A stretch of DNA of 64,000 nt. It comes from Chryseobacterium oleae. GTDB lineage: Bacteria; Bacteroidota; Bacteroidia; Flavobacteriales; Weeksellaceae. Positions 27,426 to 35,632 of the stretch are shown here, piece after piece (position 1 is the first letter of the stretch; every line of letters starts with the position of its first letter). Where the stretch lies: NCBI RefSeq assembly GCF_900115055.1, contig NZ_FOVD01000001.1:1054001-1118000 (forward strand). The letters run 5' to 3'. The notes below the pieces were generated by a model. That model was not told the origin of the DNA, did not search any database, and saw only the letters and a program-made list of their open reading frames with translations. The position numbers and the translations under genes are program-made.

Positions 27426-28478
27426 TTACTCTATTTTACGGGAAAATCTGACCTTTGAATTTTTGATCGGCAGTTCTTCCTTTTCGTTCTTTAATGATAA
27501 ACTTGCGCCGGTATTATCTGCATTCACTTTAATGATAAGATCTATATTCTTTTCTTTTCCAAGTTGATGGAAGCGTTCAAAGATTTCTTTCTCGTCAAAA
27601 GCATCTACCCATACTGCGTATCTGTTTTTATTTTTATCTCTCCAGTAAAAACCGCAGAATTTCGGAACTGCACGACTTTTATAAGTATCACCAGTCAGGG
27701 TTTCTCCGAAAAGATTTTCCTGCTCACCGTTATAGTTATTAAGCCCGAAATCGATCCATTCACTTCCTTCCGGCAGGATTACCGTGGGTTTCCAGTTAAA
27801 TTTTTCTCTGTAAGCCTCATAGATATCCGGAGCGGGATAGCCTTCTTTTTCTATTTTAACTCTGGTTTCCGGCTTGAATGTTTCATAGGAAGGGTCTTTA
27901 AGCATTCTTTCTGCAAAACCTTCTTTCAACATATATTTGGCATTATCGTATGCTTTTTCCTGAGTAATGATGGTATCATGAGCCTGAAAAACACCCACTT
28001 CTTTCTGGTTTCCCGGCCCGTTGATCCAAAGAACAACCTTTCCTTTTGGAGCAAGTCCAACAATAAAATTGGTGTAAGTGGTTTTTTTACCGTTATCCTG
28101 ATCGATAAACCCTTTTTCAAAAAGTCCTTTTATTTTTTCTTTATCCAGGTCCCATTTTCCGGTGTAAAATGTATTTTCCACCAAAGAATACCACGTAAAT
28201 TCCAGCTTATTGGGAATATCCATCTGACGGGTTTCTACGCTCATGGTTCCGCCTTCATTTCCCCAGCCTGTATTTTGGGTTCCCCAGATGGCATCGAAGC
28301 TGTAGGTGAAATCATCTGCAATGATGCCTCCTTTGTAAACTTCCATAGGATATTCCATGGGTGCCGAAACGGTGCCTAGCCAGCTGTATTTTTGTTCCAT
28401 TTTTTTATTTTGACAATTGATGAGTGAGAAACTACCTGCAATAAAAAGAATCAGAATTCTTAATTTACTTGTTCCCAT
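27426..28478 (-). CDS. DUF2931 lipoprotein, likely immunity protein to the lipase
   Basis: 350 aa. Lipobox FSLINC, then the DUF2931 signature YSFDAIWGTQNTGWGNEGG; the C-terminal half has further Trp-rich segments (CGFYWRDKNKNRYAVWVDAFD). The ATG overlaps the preceding microprotein gene by 14 bp. Periplasmic lipoproteins next to Tle lipases are typical immunity proteins; for this pair it is inference. Confidence 0.8.
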   Translation of the reverse strand: MGTSKLRILILFIAGSFSLINCQNKKMEQKYSWLGTVSAPMEYPMEVYKGGIIADDFTYSFDAIWGTQNTGWGNEGGTMSVETRQMDIPNKLEFTWYSLVENTFYTGKWDLDKEKIKGLFEKGFIDQDNGKKTTYTNFIVGLAPKGKVVLWINGPGNQKEVGVFQAHDTIITQEKAYDNAKYMLKEGFAERMLKDPSYETFKPETRVKIEKEGYPAPDIYEAYREKFNWKPTVILPEGSEWIDFGLNNYNGEQENLFGETLTGDTYKSRAVPKFCGFYWRDKNKNRYAVWVDAFDEKEIFERFHQLGKEKNIDLIIKVNADNTGASLSLKNEKEELPIKNSKVRFSRKIE

Positions 28479-28635
28479 GAGACATTATTTTCTTATTGCT
28501 TGCCAAAACAAGATTGTTCTTCTGTGCTTCCACATTGATCTTCTGCGCAATTTTTTCAACCTTTTTGCCTACATTCAGATGGTAAGTGTCATTGACCTTG
28601 ATCTGTATATTTTTAGCTGTTTTGATGATCGCCAT
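28465..28635 (-). CDS. 56-aa microprotein between vgrG and DUF2931 gene
   Basis: Starts with the ATG at 28635, one base after the vgrG stop codon (a longer frame from GTG 28662 would overlap vgrG), and its 3' end overlaps the next gene by 14 bp. Sequence: Lys/Asn-rich, alternating hydrophobic (NIQIKVNDTYHLNVGKKVEK, NLVLASNKKIMSHGNK), resembling the rhythm of VgrG tail beta-strands. No family recognised. Tight coupling on both sides argues it is translated. It could be a VgrG tail adaptor or the remnant of an effector N-terminus. Confidence 0.6.
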   Translation of the reverse strand: MAIIKTAKNIQIKVNDTYHLNVGKKVEKIAQKINVEAQKNNLVLASNKKIMSHGNK

Positions 28636-28636
28636 A

Positions 28637-30568
28637 TCAGAAAAGTTTTGATTTTTCAGCACTGTTGAATTCTACAATCTTGCCGCTTTGCATCGTCATG
28701 TTTTCCAGCTCGCTGAACATAGATATTTCTCCGGCTATTTCATTGGACGTCTCAGACTGTCTTTTAAATTCCTTTTCTACCATCTCAGTTCTGGTGTCCG
28801 AAGATTCACGGATATCGCCTGTAGCAGTTTGTACAATATCTTTTCCGGCAGTGGAAATAATGCTGTTATTGGCTGAGCTGTTGATGCCTTCTCCCGCACT
28901 GATCGAAATTTCTTTTCCTGCGGTGATGTTGATATTATCTCCGGCATTCAACGTAAAGTTTTTAGGAGCTTTCATGCTGATATTTCCTGCACCATCCATA
29001 AAATAAATGTTTCCGCTGGGATCCATGATCTTTACGCTTCCTTCTTCGTCATTCATTAAAATTCTGATTCCGCTTCGGGTTTGGATAGATTTCAGATGAT
29101 TATTGATCCCGCCGCCTAAAGCGATTCCTCCATGAAACATTCCTCCCATGACGAAAGGTCTGTCGGGATGGCTGTGAACGAAATTCACCATCACCTGATC
29201 TCCCACTTCGGGAATGGCTACATAGCCTCTGTTCTGTGTGATCTGATCTGTACCTCCTGCATCAGGGCTCATCATTCTGATAAAATGGGTGGTATCGCTG
29301 GTTTGCCAGTCGAACTGCACCTGTATTCTTCCCTGTCCTTCCGGATCTGTATTGGAGATAACGATGGCCGTCTGTGGTTCAGCTTTAGGAATTTTGTATT
29401 CCGGTCTCGGAAGAAATCCTGTATCGGCCGCTATTCCGGCAAAACTTCCCTTATAATGCCCGATAGTATCAATTTCATGTTCAGCTTCCGTGATCATAAT
29501 TCTTGTAAAGTACGATGTCTCATTAGAATCCTGTTTACGCATCTGAACATCGGCCACACATCCTGGATGAAGGAATGGTACTGTGGTATTTCCTGAAATA
29601 GAAAAAACATTGACCGCCTCACTTCCTGAAGCGCTTTTCTGTGAATATTCCACATCAAGATGAGTGGAGGCTTTGATAGGCGCTATCTGAAGCGCAGGGG
29701 TTTTGTAGATGCTGTTGTTATGATCGTACGCTGTTTTTGCAATATCACTTACATGCTGGATTGGTGTAGAACCTGAAGTAAGTTTTTCATGTTTGTTGCT
29801 GTTGTACCCGTAGTACTGGGGTTTGGTGTGTACAGCTTTCAGTTCCACCTTAATATCATTGGCACTGCTTCCGTAGGTCAGGGTAATGGGTTTATTCTGA
29901 GGCGGAAGTTTCCCGAAATGCAGGACTTCGCCATCATAAAAGAACTGTTCGCCATATGCTTCGGCCATTCTTGCCAGATAGTTGTAGTGGGTTTCGTCGT
30001 ATTGACTGCTGTAGATGATCTGGGAAAAATTATTGGCATCGATTCTAATATCGAAACGGCCTCTGTCGATTCCCTGTTTGATCACTTCTTCTGCAATAAT
30101 GCCCATATTGACCGGCTGGTTTCCTCCAAAACTCTGGATATGGGAAGCTCCGTCTAATAGTATCGTAGGACTGCATCCGGTAAGCACAATGTTTCCAAGA
30201 CTCATTTTTTCCTGGCTGAATGCCACTCCGGTGATGATTCCTACAAAGGTTCGTTCCGGGCTGTTGTCTATATCTTTATAAGAAATAACTGCGGTAAGAC
30301 GTTTTCCCAGAAATTTATTGGCATCTTCCAATGAATGGGTCTGGCGGTCTCCCAAAGTATCGTGGGCCAGAGTCAGCGTGAATTCGTGGTGACGCTGGGT
30401 ACTCTGCTTCAATTTAAAATGCTTATAAAATTTGATAATTTTTCCTTCTATGACTAAGGAAAGCTTTACCAGACGGTTGATGCCCGTATGATGATTCTCG
30501 GATACCCCATCTGCATTCTGTGCCGGGCGAAAAGCTGCACCCTTTGGTTGTTCTGGTGTAGTAGACAT
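28637..30568 (-). CDS. vgrG: Type VI secretion spike protein VgrG (TssI)
   Basis: 643 aa. Gp27-like half (NRLVKLSLVIEGKIIKFYKH, DRQTHSLEDANKFLGKRL, GCSPTILLDGASHIQSFGG), then a gp5 OB-fold (AIVISNTDPEGQGRIQVQFDW, PEVGDQVMVNFVHSHPDRPFV) and a C-terminal beta-helix of repeated strands (NITAGKEISISAGEGINSS, STAGKDIVQTATGDI). Length matches Bacteroidota VgrG without a fused toxin domain. It trims the T6SS tube and carries the PAAR-like tip and effectors encoded downstream. First gene after hcp. Confidence 0.95.
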   Translation of the reverse strand: MSTTPEQPKGAAFRPAQNADGVSENHHTGINRLVKLSLVIEGKIIKFYKHFKLKQSTQRHHEFTLTLAHDTLGDRQTHSLEDANKFLGKRLTAVISYKDIDNSPERTFVGIITGVAFSQEKMSLGNIVLTGCSPTILLDGASHIQSFGGNQPVNMGIIAEEVIKQGIDRGRFDIRIDANNFSQIIYSSQYDETHYNYLARMAEAYGEQFFYDGEVLHFGKLPPQNKPITLTYGSSANDIKVELKAVHTKPQYYGYNSNKHEKLTSGSTPIQHVSDIAKTAYDHNNSIYKTPALQIAPIKASTHLDVEYSQKSASGSEAVNVFSISGNTTVPFLHPGCVADVQMRKQDSNETSYFTRIMITEAEHEIDTIGHYKGSFAGIAADTGFLPRPEYKIPKAEPQTAIVISNTDPEGQGRIQVQFDWQTSDTTHFIRMMSPDAGGTDQITQNRGYVAIPEVGDQVMVNFVHSHPDRPFVMGGMFHGGIALGGGINNHLKSIQTRSGIRILMNDEEGSVKIMDPSGNIYFMDGAGNISMKAPKNFTLNAGDNINITAGKEISISAGEGINSSANNSIISTAGKDIVQTATGDIRESSDTRTEMVEKEFKRQSETSNEIAGEISMFSELENMTMQSGKIVEFNSAEKSKLF

Positions 30569-30672
30569 ATTTTATAAAGTGATTTGTGTTAAAATGTGTA
30601 TATTATTCATCTAAACGGGAATTTTTGAAAATAAACAAAGATTCCTGGCCAGAAAATAGCGTTCACAACAGG

Positions 30673-30703
30673 TAAAAAAAGACCGTCTTCAGGGACAGTC
30701 TCT
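30673..30703 (-). terminator. Terminator between hcp and vgrG
   Basis: Minus-strand AGACTGTC/GACGGTCT stem (one G-U pair) with a 6-nt loop and seven Ts. It separates hcp from the vgrG operon or attenuates read-through, letting the tube protein be made in excess. Confidence 0.75.
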
Positions 30704-30726
30704 TTATATTTTTTACTACTCGGGAC

Positions 30727-31131
30727 CTAGCTTAATGGCCAGAATCCTTCGTAAAGTGAATTTCCGTATGAAATAGTTTCTGCACTTATAACAAAGCTAA
30801 TCAGCATACTGTTGGTATCGATCGCATCAAAATCCATTTCATGCTGGATCACGTATCCGTTTTCCCACTTCAGGGCAATGAGTGTTCCTTCTTCATGAGA
30901 TTTATTTAACGTAATCTCACCGCTTGTAGGCTTGTATTTACCATTCAGTAAGCTTTCCAGAATATCAGATTTTTCAGTTGCTTCTACGGTTACTTTGATC
31001 AAAGCGTTTGACGGGTCAGACGCTACACGTCCTGAAACATCAGTAGATCTTGATACGCTGTAATTAAGCTTTAACAACTTTTGTCCTTCACCTCCATTGA
31101 ATTTTAAGATTCCTCTTGAATTTCCTGCCAT
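30727..31131 (-). CDS. hcp: Type VI secretion tube protein Hcp/TssD, Bacteroidota type
   Basis: 134 aa. Begins MAGNSRGILKFNGGEGQKLL; LNYSVSRSTDVSGRVASDPS and GEITLNKSHEEGTLIALKWENGYVIQHE are typical of the Bacteroidetes TssD family, ending in an aromatic tail (GFWPLS). It forms the hexameric tube of the T6SS. Transcribed separately from the downstream cargo genes, judging by the terminator. Confidence 0.92.
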   Translation of the reverse strand: MAGNSRGILKFNGGEGQKLLKLNYSVSRSTDVSGRVASDPSNALIKVTVEATEKSDILESLLNGKYKPTSGEITLNKSHEEGTLIALKWENGYVIQHEMDFDAIDTNSMLISFVISAETISYGNSLYEGFWPLS

Positions 31132-31182
31132 ATTCTTATATTTTAATCATTTATGAGTATACTATTCATAAAACTAGTCTAA

Positions 31183-31190
31183 CAAAGATA
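31183..31190 (-). promoter_or_regulatory. Candidate -7 element upstream of hcp
   Basis: TATCTTTG on the minus strand fits the flavobacterial TAnnTTTG -7 element, 52 bp before the hcp ATG. No clean TTG lies at the usual distance, so this is tentative. Confidence 0.35.
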
Positions 31191-31317
31191 GAGTTCATGC
31201 TCTAATTTAAAAAGTTTTTATCTAAGAGATTTATATTTTGTAGTAATTCTACGACTTTTTTTTCAGACCTCTCAATTGCTTGTCAAAAAATATTGTCCCA
31301 TTTTGATCTTTCATTTA

Positions 31318-31611
31318 TCAATGGGCATGCAGATAAAAATGTTTATAATAGTACGATACGATCATGATGACCAGATTGATACCAACCATGATCATCAGAA
31401 TATTTCCATACTTCCTTTTTTTATCTACAAAACTCAGGCCTAATGTAAACAGAAACAACAGTAATGTATAAACGGCCGGGTACAGATGAAAAGCTTCTGA
31501 AAACTTCCCTTCAAAAACGAGCACAATGGCTCTCTGGGCACCGCATCCCAAACATTCAATTCCCAGAAATTTCTTACTGGGACAGGTCAGCATAAAGTCT
31601 TCAATTTTCAT
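31318..31611 (-). CDS. DUF2752 membrane protein
   Basis: 97 aa from the ATG at 31611 (MKIEDFMLTCPSKK); this start lies 8 bp past the stop of the upstream gene, whereas the longer frame overlaps it. IECLGCGAQRAIVLVFEGKFSEAF is the DUF2752 signature, followed by two TM helices and a HFYLHAH tail. Function unknown. Probably co-transcribed with the old yellow enzyme. Confidence 0.85.
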   Translation of the reverse strand: MKIEDFMLTCPSKKFLGIECLGCGAQRAIVLVFEGKFSEAFHLYPAVYTLLLFLFTLGLSFVDKKRKYGNILMIMVGINLVIMIVSYYYKHFYLHAH

Positions 31612-31619
31612 CCGAAACG

Positions 31620-32672
31620 TTATGATGAAATTTTGGCTCTGGTATACTGATGGGGAAAGAAACAATCTTCTTGCGTCTCAAATGATCCCTGTACAGCCAT
31701 GTAGGGGTTTCTAAGAATTTCTCTTGCCACAAAGATCAGATCTGCCTCTCCTTTCTGAAGGATTTCTTCGGCCTGTTCTACTTTGGTGATCAATCCTACG
31801 GCTCCGGTTTTTACTCCGGCTTCGTTTCTTACCTGGGATGAAAAAGGAACCTGATACCCATCAAAAACAGATATTTTAGCTCCGTGAATATTTCCACCGC
31901 TTGAAACATCTACAAGGTCTACGGAATGTTCTTTTAAAATCTTAGCCAACTCCACACTATCATTAATATTCCAACCATTTTCAGCGTATTCGGTACCGGA
32001 AATCCTTACAAAAAGAGCGATATTCTCGTTCAGTTCTTCATTGACTGCATCCACAATTTCCAAAAGAAAACGGATTCTGTTTTCAAAACTCCCTCCATAT
32101 TCATCTGTCCTGATGTTGGAAAGTGGCGATAGAAACTGATGAACCAGATACCCGTGAGCCCCGTGAATTTCTATGAGATCAAAACCTGCTTTTACCGCTC
32201 TTTTGGCTGCTTTCTTAAAATTATCGACCTGCTCTTTGATTTCTTCGACGGTAAGAATGTGTGGAATTCTTTCGGAAGGATGGTATGGAATAGCACTCGG
32301 TGCAACGGTTTCCCAGCCTTCTTCAAGCGGGATCTGCAGATTGTTCCAAGTGGAACCTTTTCTTCCGGCGTGGGCCAGCTGGATTCCTATCTTACTTTCT
32401 GACCGCGTATGAACAAAATCAACGATTTTTTCGAGTTCTTCTGCCTGCTGATCATTCCAGATTCCCATACAGTGATTGGTAATTCTTCCGCGCGGCTCTA
32501 CTCCGGTGGCTTCAACCATAATTAATCCTGTTCCTCCCTGAGATCTGCTTCCGTAGTGCACAAAATGGAAATCATTGGCCAGGCCGTTTTCGCATGAATA
32601 CATACACATAGGAGACATCACCCATCTGTTTTTTAGTTCTATATTTCTGAATTGTATTGGTGTATATAGCAT
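31620..32672 (-). CDS. namA: NADPH dehydrogenase, old yellow enzyme family (YqjM/NamA type)
   Basis: 350 aa. FMN-dependent ene-reductase reducing activated C=C bonds of enones and similar electrophiles in the cytoplasm. Motifs: SPMCMYSC with the YqjM-class redox Cys (C23), QLAHAGRKGS, EIHGAHGYLVHQFLSP with the substrate His pair, VDVSSGG and a C-terminal LIFVAREILRNPY FMN-phosphate loop. ATG start at 32672. Divergent from cdd, with 99 bp between. Confidence 0.92.
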   Translation of the reverse strand: MLYTPIQFRNIELKNRWVMSPMCMYSCENGLANDFHFVHYGSRSQGGTGLIMVEATGVEPRGRITNHCMGIWNDQQAEELEKIVDFVHTRSESKIGIQLAHAGRKGSTWNNLQIPLEEGWETVAPSAIPYHPSERIPHILTVEEIKEQVDNFKKAAKRAVKAGFDLIEIHGAHGYLVHQFLSPLSNIRTDEYGGSFENRIRFLLEIVDAVNEELNENIALFVRISGTEYAENGWNINDSVELAKILKEHSVDLVDVSSGGNIHGAKISVFDGYQVPFSSQVRNEAGVKTGAVGLITKVEQAEEILQKGEADLIFVAREILRNPYMAVQGSFETQEDCFFPHQYTRAKISS

Positions 32673-32714
32673 TTTATTTTTCGAATTTCAATTTAATGAT
32701 GGATAAAAAAAACA

Positions 32715-32745
32715 TTGTCCAGCTGATGAAAAAGAAGTAAATTTA
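32715..32745 (+). promoter_or_regulatory. Candidate flavobacterial promoter for cdd
   Basis: TTG (32715-32717), 20-nt spacer, TAAATTTA (32738-32745; one mismatch to TAnnTTTG), 26 bp before the cdd ATG. Confidence 0.5.
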
Positions 32746-32771
32746 GCCCCCCTTTTTAGTCTGACTAATAT

Positions 32772-33254
32772 ATGAAAAAAGACATACAGATCAGTTACGA
32801 GCACTTTAAAAATAGCAGTGAACTGAACGACATAGAAAAGACTCTTTTTGAAAGAGCTATCCAGGCCCGTGAAAATGCCTATGCCCCTTATTCCAACTTC
32901 CTGGTAGGATGTGCCGTTTTACTTGAAAACGGTGAAATCTATTCCGGAAACAACCAGGAAAATGCAGCCTATCCATCGGGATTGTGCGCAGAAAGAACGA
33001 CTCTTTTCTGGGTAGCTGCGAACTTTCCGGATATGAAAGTGAAGAAGATATTCGTAGTAGGCGGTCCCAAGGAATTTCATGAGAAAAATCCTCCGATTCC
33101 ACCTTGCGGAGCTTGCCGACAAAGCTTAATAGAATACGAAACCAAACAGCATGAAGACATCGACCTTTATTTTTCAAGCATGAATGATGAAGTGGTGAAG
33201 GTGCATTCTATCAAGGATCTGCTGCCGTTTTATTTTGATTCTACGTTTTTGTAG
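32772..33254 (+). CDS. cdd: Cytidine deaminase
   Basis: 160 aa. Deaminates cytidine/deoxycytidine to uridine/deoxyuridine for pyrimidine salvage. Zinc site: CAE (C72-A-E74, Glu being the proton shuttle) and PCGACRQ (C112, C115). Substrate-binding NAYAPYSNFLVG and NQENAAYPSG are in place. Typical length for the homotetrameric class. Single-gene unit. Confidence 0.95.
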   Translation: MKKDIQISYEHFKNSSELNDIEKTLFERAIQARENAYAPYSNFLVGCAVLLENGEIYSGNNQENAAYPSGLCAERTTLFWVAANFPDMKVKKIFVVGGPKEFHEKNPPIPPCGACRQSLIEYETKQHEDIDLYFSSMNDEVVKVHSIKDLLPFYFDSTFL

Positions 33255-33261
33255 GGAGAAT

Positions 33262-33440
33262 CAAGAGTCAAGAACCAAGAACCAAGAGACAAGAATCTAG
33301 ATTTTAAATATGAAAGCCTAGATTTTTGTCAATGGTGAATTTTGCTTCGCAAGTCAATAGTGAATTTTAAGACTGTATAGTTATGGATATCATTGACGAT
33401 TCACTTGCGAAACAAAATTGACAATTCACCGTTCACTTTT
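33262..33440. repeat. Composite intergenic repeat made of short recurring words
   Basis: Begins with degenerate TCAAGAACCAAGAACCAAGA words, then GTCAATGGTGAATTTTGCTT continuing into CGCAAGTCAATAGTGAA, and about 45 bp later an inverted version (GATTCACTTGCGAAACAAAA, TGACAATTCACCGTTCAC). The two halves could fold into a long imperfect hairpin. The TTGCTTCGCAA core and flanking TGGTGAAT/GTCAATGG words reappear at 55515-55660 and 62010-62190. Non-coding. Confidence 0.75.
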
Positions 33441-33548
33441 AGTTTTTTTCCAATTTTGCAGTATCATCTTCGTTGGTGATCATTTATACTCTTAATAAAT
33501 TTCTTTGTGAAGCCAAATTCACTATTCAACATTCACTTTTCTGCCTTT

Positions 33549-33578
33549 TTGTGCAATAGATTTAAAAAGTTATCTTTG
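33549..33578 (+). promoter_or_regulatory. Flavobacterial promoter of the cobalamin uptake operon
   Basis: TTG (33549-33551), exactly 19 nt, TATCTTTG (33571-33578): a full match to the TTG/TAnnTTTG consensus. It ends six bases before the riboswitch, so the leader is transcribed almost entirely as aptamer. Confidence 0.75.
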
Positions 33579-33583
33579 CAAAA

Positions 33584-33734
33584 ATTTTGGTTTCCAGCGT
33601 ATTGGAAATAATAGGGAATTGGGTGAAACGCCCAAGCTGTCCCCGCAACTGTAAATCGCGATAAGAGTTTCTGCAAAAAACCACTGTTCATACGGGAAGG
33701 TGCAGGAAGCGAAAGTCAGGAGACCTGCCAAAAT
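33584..33734 (+). promoter_or_regulatory. Cobalamin riboswitch
   Basis: The B12 box AGTCAGGAGACCTGCC is at 33714-33729. GGGTGAAACGCCCAAGCTGT and CCCCGCAACTGTAAATCGCG upstream are the conserved core of the aptamer. P1 is formed by ATTTTGG (33584-33590) and CCAAAAT (33728-33734), a perfect match. It precedes the BtuB-like receptor gene by 44 bp; adenosyl- or related cobalamin should lower its expression. Confidence 0.96.
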
Positions 33735-33778
33735 ACTAACTAAAAAACATATTACTTTCGGAGGAAAAGTAAAATAGT

Positions 33779-35620
33779 ATGGATATAAAAAGATCTTTAT
33801 TACTGCTTTGTTCGTCTTACGGCAGCTTTCTTTTCGCACAGGAGAAGGCCCTTGACACTATTTATATTTTTGACAGCCAGATGAGCAAGGTGAAACTTTT
33901 TCATCCGGTTCGTACCATCACTCAAAAAGACATCGAGAAAAACTCAACCAGTCTTTCTGAACTTTTACGTTATCAATCTTCTATTTATATCAAAGAAAAT
34001 GGCCGTGGTGCTGTTTCTTCGCCCTCTTTCCGTGGAACCACTGCACAGCAGACCGCTTTTGTATGGAACGGAATCAACATCAATTCCAGTTTTTTAGGAC
34101 AGGGAGATGTCAATAATATTCCACTGTTCGGATATGATCAGATCGACGTCAAAGCTGGCGGAGGAAGTGTTGTTTATGGAAGCGGAGCTATAGGTGGAAG
34201 TATTCATTTAAACAATGTTTTAGATTTTAACAGAGGTTTTAAAGGTTCTGTTTTCACGGAAGTGGCTTCTTTTGATACCTATAATAATTTTGCACAGGCT
34301 TCGTTCAGCAATGAAAAGTTAAGTGTAAAGGTTTCCGGAAGTTATTTAACGAGTAAAAATGACTATAAAGTCCCTGAATTTGTGGTAGGAAGTACCCCGT
34401 TTGATAATATCAACGGAAGGTATTACAATACTTCAGTCAACTTTGGGGTTTCTTATAAAATTGCTGACCATCAGACTATTTCGTGGCAAAATCAGATCTT
34501 TGATGCTTCACAGCACTATCCTATTTTTGAGGATAATGGCAATAGAACAAAATATAATGCACAGACTCTGAGAAGTCTGATTGCATGGGATATCCAAAAA
34601 AGCAATCTTTCCAACAGCTTAAAAGTAGCATACACGGAAGATAATTTCCAGTATTTTTCAGATATTAATCAGCCTAAAGCAAGTGGTGCAGAAGGAAAGA
34701 ATTATATTTTTAAAAATGATTTTAATTATTTCATCACGCCAAAGATCAATATCAATGCTATCGGAGAATTTCAGGTGAATAAAGGTGAAGGCTATCAATC
34801 CGGAATCGGAAGCATCAGCAGAAATGTAGGTTCCTTAGCTGGATTGATCAGATATTTCGCGACTAAAGATCTTCGTTTTGAAGCAGGGATTAAGAAGGAT
34901 TTCGTAGAAGATATCTCTTCTCCCCTTCTGTATTCTTTTTCAGGAAAATGGGATGCTACACCGTGGTATCATGCCGGAATCAATTTTTCCAGAAACTTCA
35001 GATTCCCTTCATTTAATGATCTTTACTGGCAACCGGGAGGGAATCTGAATTTACTTCCCGAAACGTCCACCAATATTGATATGAACCATGAGTTCAGGCT
35101 GGGAGATTTTAAAATTACATTAAGTCCTTACTATATGGACATCAAAAATCTCATTAGCTGGCTTCCGACATCTTTTGGATACTGGGCACCAGTAAATACG
35201 TACAGAGTTCAATCTTACGGTCTGGAATCGCAAGCCACCTGGAATAAAACATTCGGAAAGCACACTTTGAAGCTGGACGCAGGTTATACCTACACAAAAT
35301 CTATTAATAAAGAGACTCAGATGCAGATGATGTATGTTCCGACTCATAAGGCTGTCGGAAATATAGAATATGGATATTCTTTCCTTAAACTGTATGCTCA
35401 GGGATTATTCAACGGGCTTACCTATACCAGTACCGATGAACGAAGGTCTACAGCTATTGATCCTTATTTTACTTTAAATACAGGAATTTCAGCAACAGTC
35501 TTCAAAAAATACACTGTAGGGTTTAAGGTGAACAACCTTACCAACGAGGTTTATCAGACGGTATCCCTCTATCCGATGCCGAAGAGAAACTACAGTGTTT
35601 ATGCAACAATCAATTTTTAA
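33779..35620 (+). CDS. TonB-dependent cobalamin receptor, BtuB-like
   Basis: 613 aa, size as in BtuB. Signal peptide (MDIKRSLLLLCSSYGSFLFAQ); plug domain about 40-165 (VRTITQKDIEKNSTSLSELL, SPSFRGTTAQQTAFVWNGI, YDQIDVKAGGGSVVYGSGAIGG); the remainder is a beta-barrel ending in an aromatic-terminated strand (NYSVYATINF). The riboswitch directly upstream makes cobalamin or a corrinoid the substrate with good confidence. The next gene, 12 bp on, is a beta-propeller lipoprotein. Confidence 0.92.
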   Translation: MDIKRSLLLLCSSYGSFLFAQEKALDTIYIFDSQMSKVKLFHPVRTITQKDIEKNSTSLSELLRYQSSIYIKENGRGAVSSPSFRGTTAQQTAFVWNGININSSFLGQGDVNNIPLFGYDQIDVKAGGGSVVYGSGAIGGSIHLNNVLDFNRGFKGSVFTEVASFDTYNNFAQASFSNEKLSVKVSGSYLTSKNDYKVPEFVVGSTPFDNINGRYYNTSVNFGVSYKIADHQTISWQNQIFDASQHYPIFEDNGNRTKYNAQTLRSLIAWDIQKSNLSNSLKVAYTEDNFQYFSDINQPKASGAEGKNYIFKNDFNYFITPKININAIGEFQVNKGEGYQSGIGSISRNVGSLAGLIRYFATKDLRFEAGIKKDFVEDISSPLLYSFSGKWDATPWYHAGINFSRNFRFPSFNDLYWQPGGNLNLLPETSTNIDMNHEFRLGDFKITLSPYYMDIKNLISWLPTSFGYWAPVNTYRVQSYGLESQATWNKTFGKHTLKLDAGYTYTKSINKETQMQMMYVPTHKAVGNIEYGYSFLKLYAQGLFNGLTYTSTDERRSTAIDPYFTLNTGISATVFKKYTVGFKVNNLTNEVYQTVSLYPMPKRNYSVYATINF

Positions 35621-35632
35621 ACTTAAAATATT

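Noticed and set aside
27564..28379. Long plus-strand frame (271 aa) opposite the DUF2931 gene
   Set aside because: Antisense shadow: the minus-strand lipoprotein has a signal, family motif and operon context.
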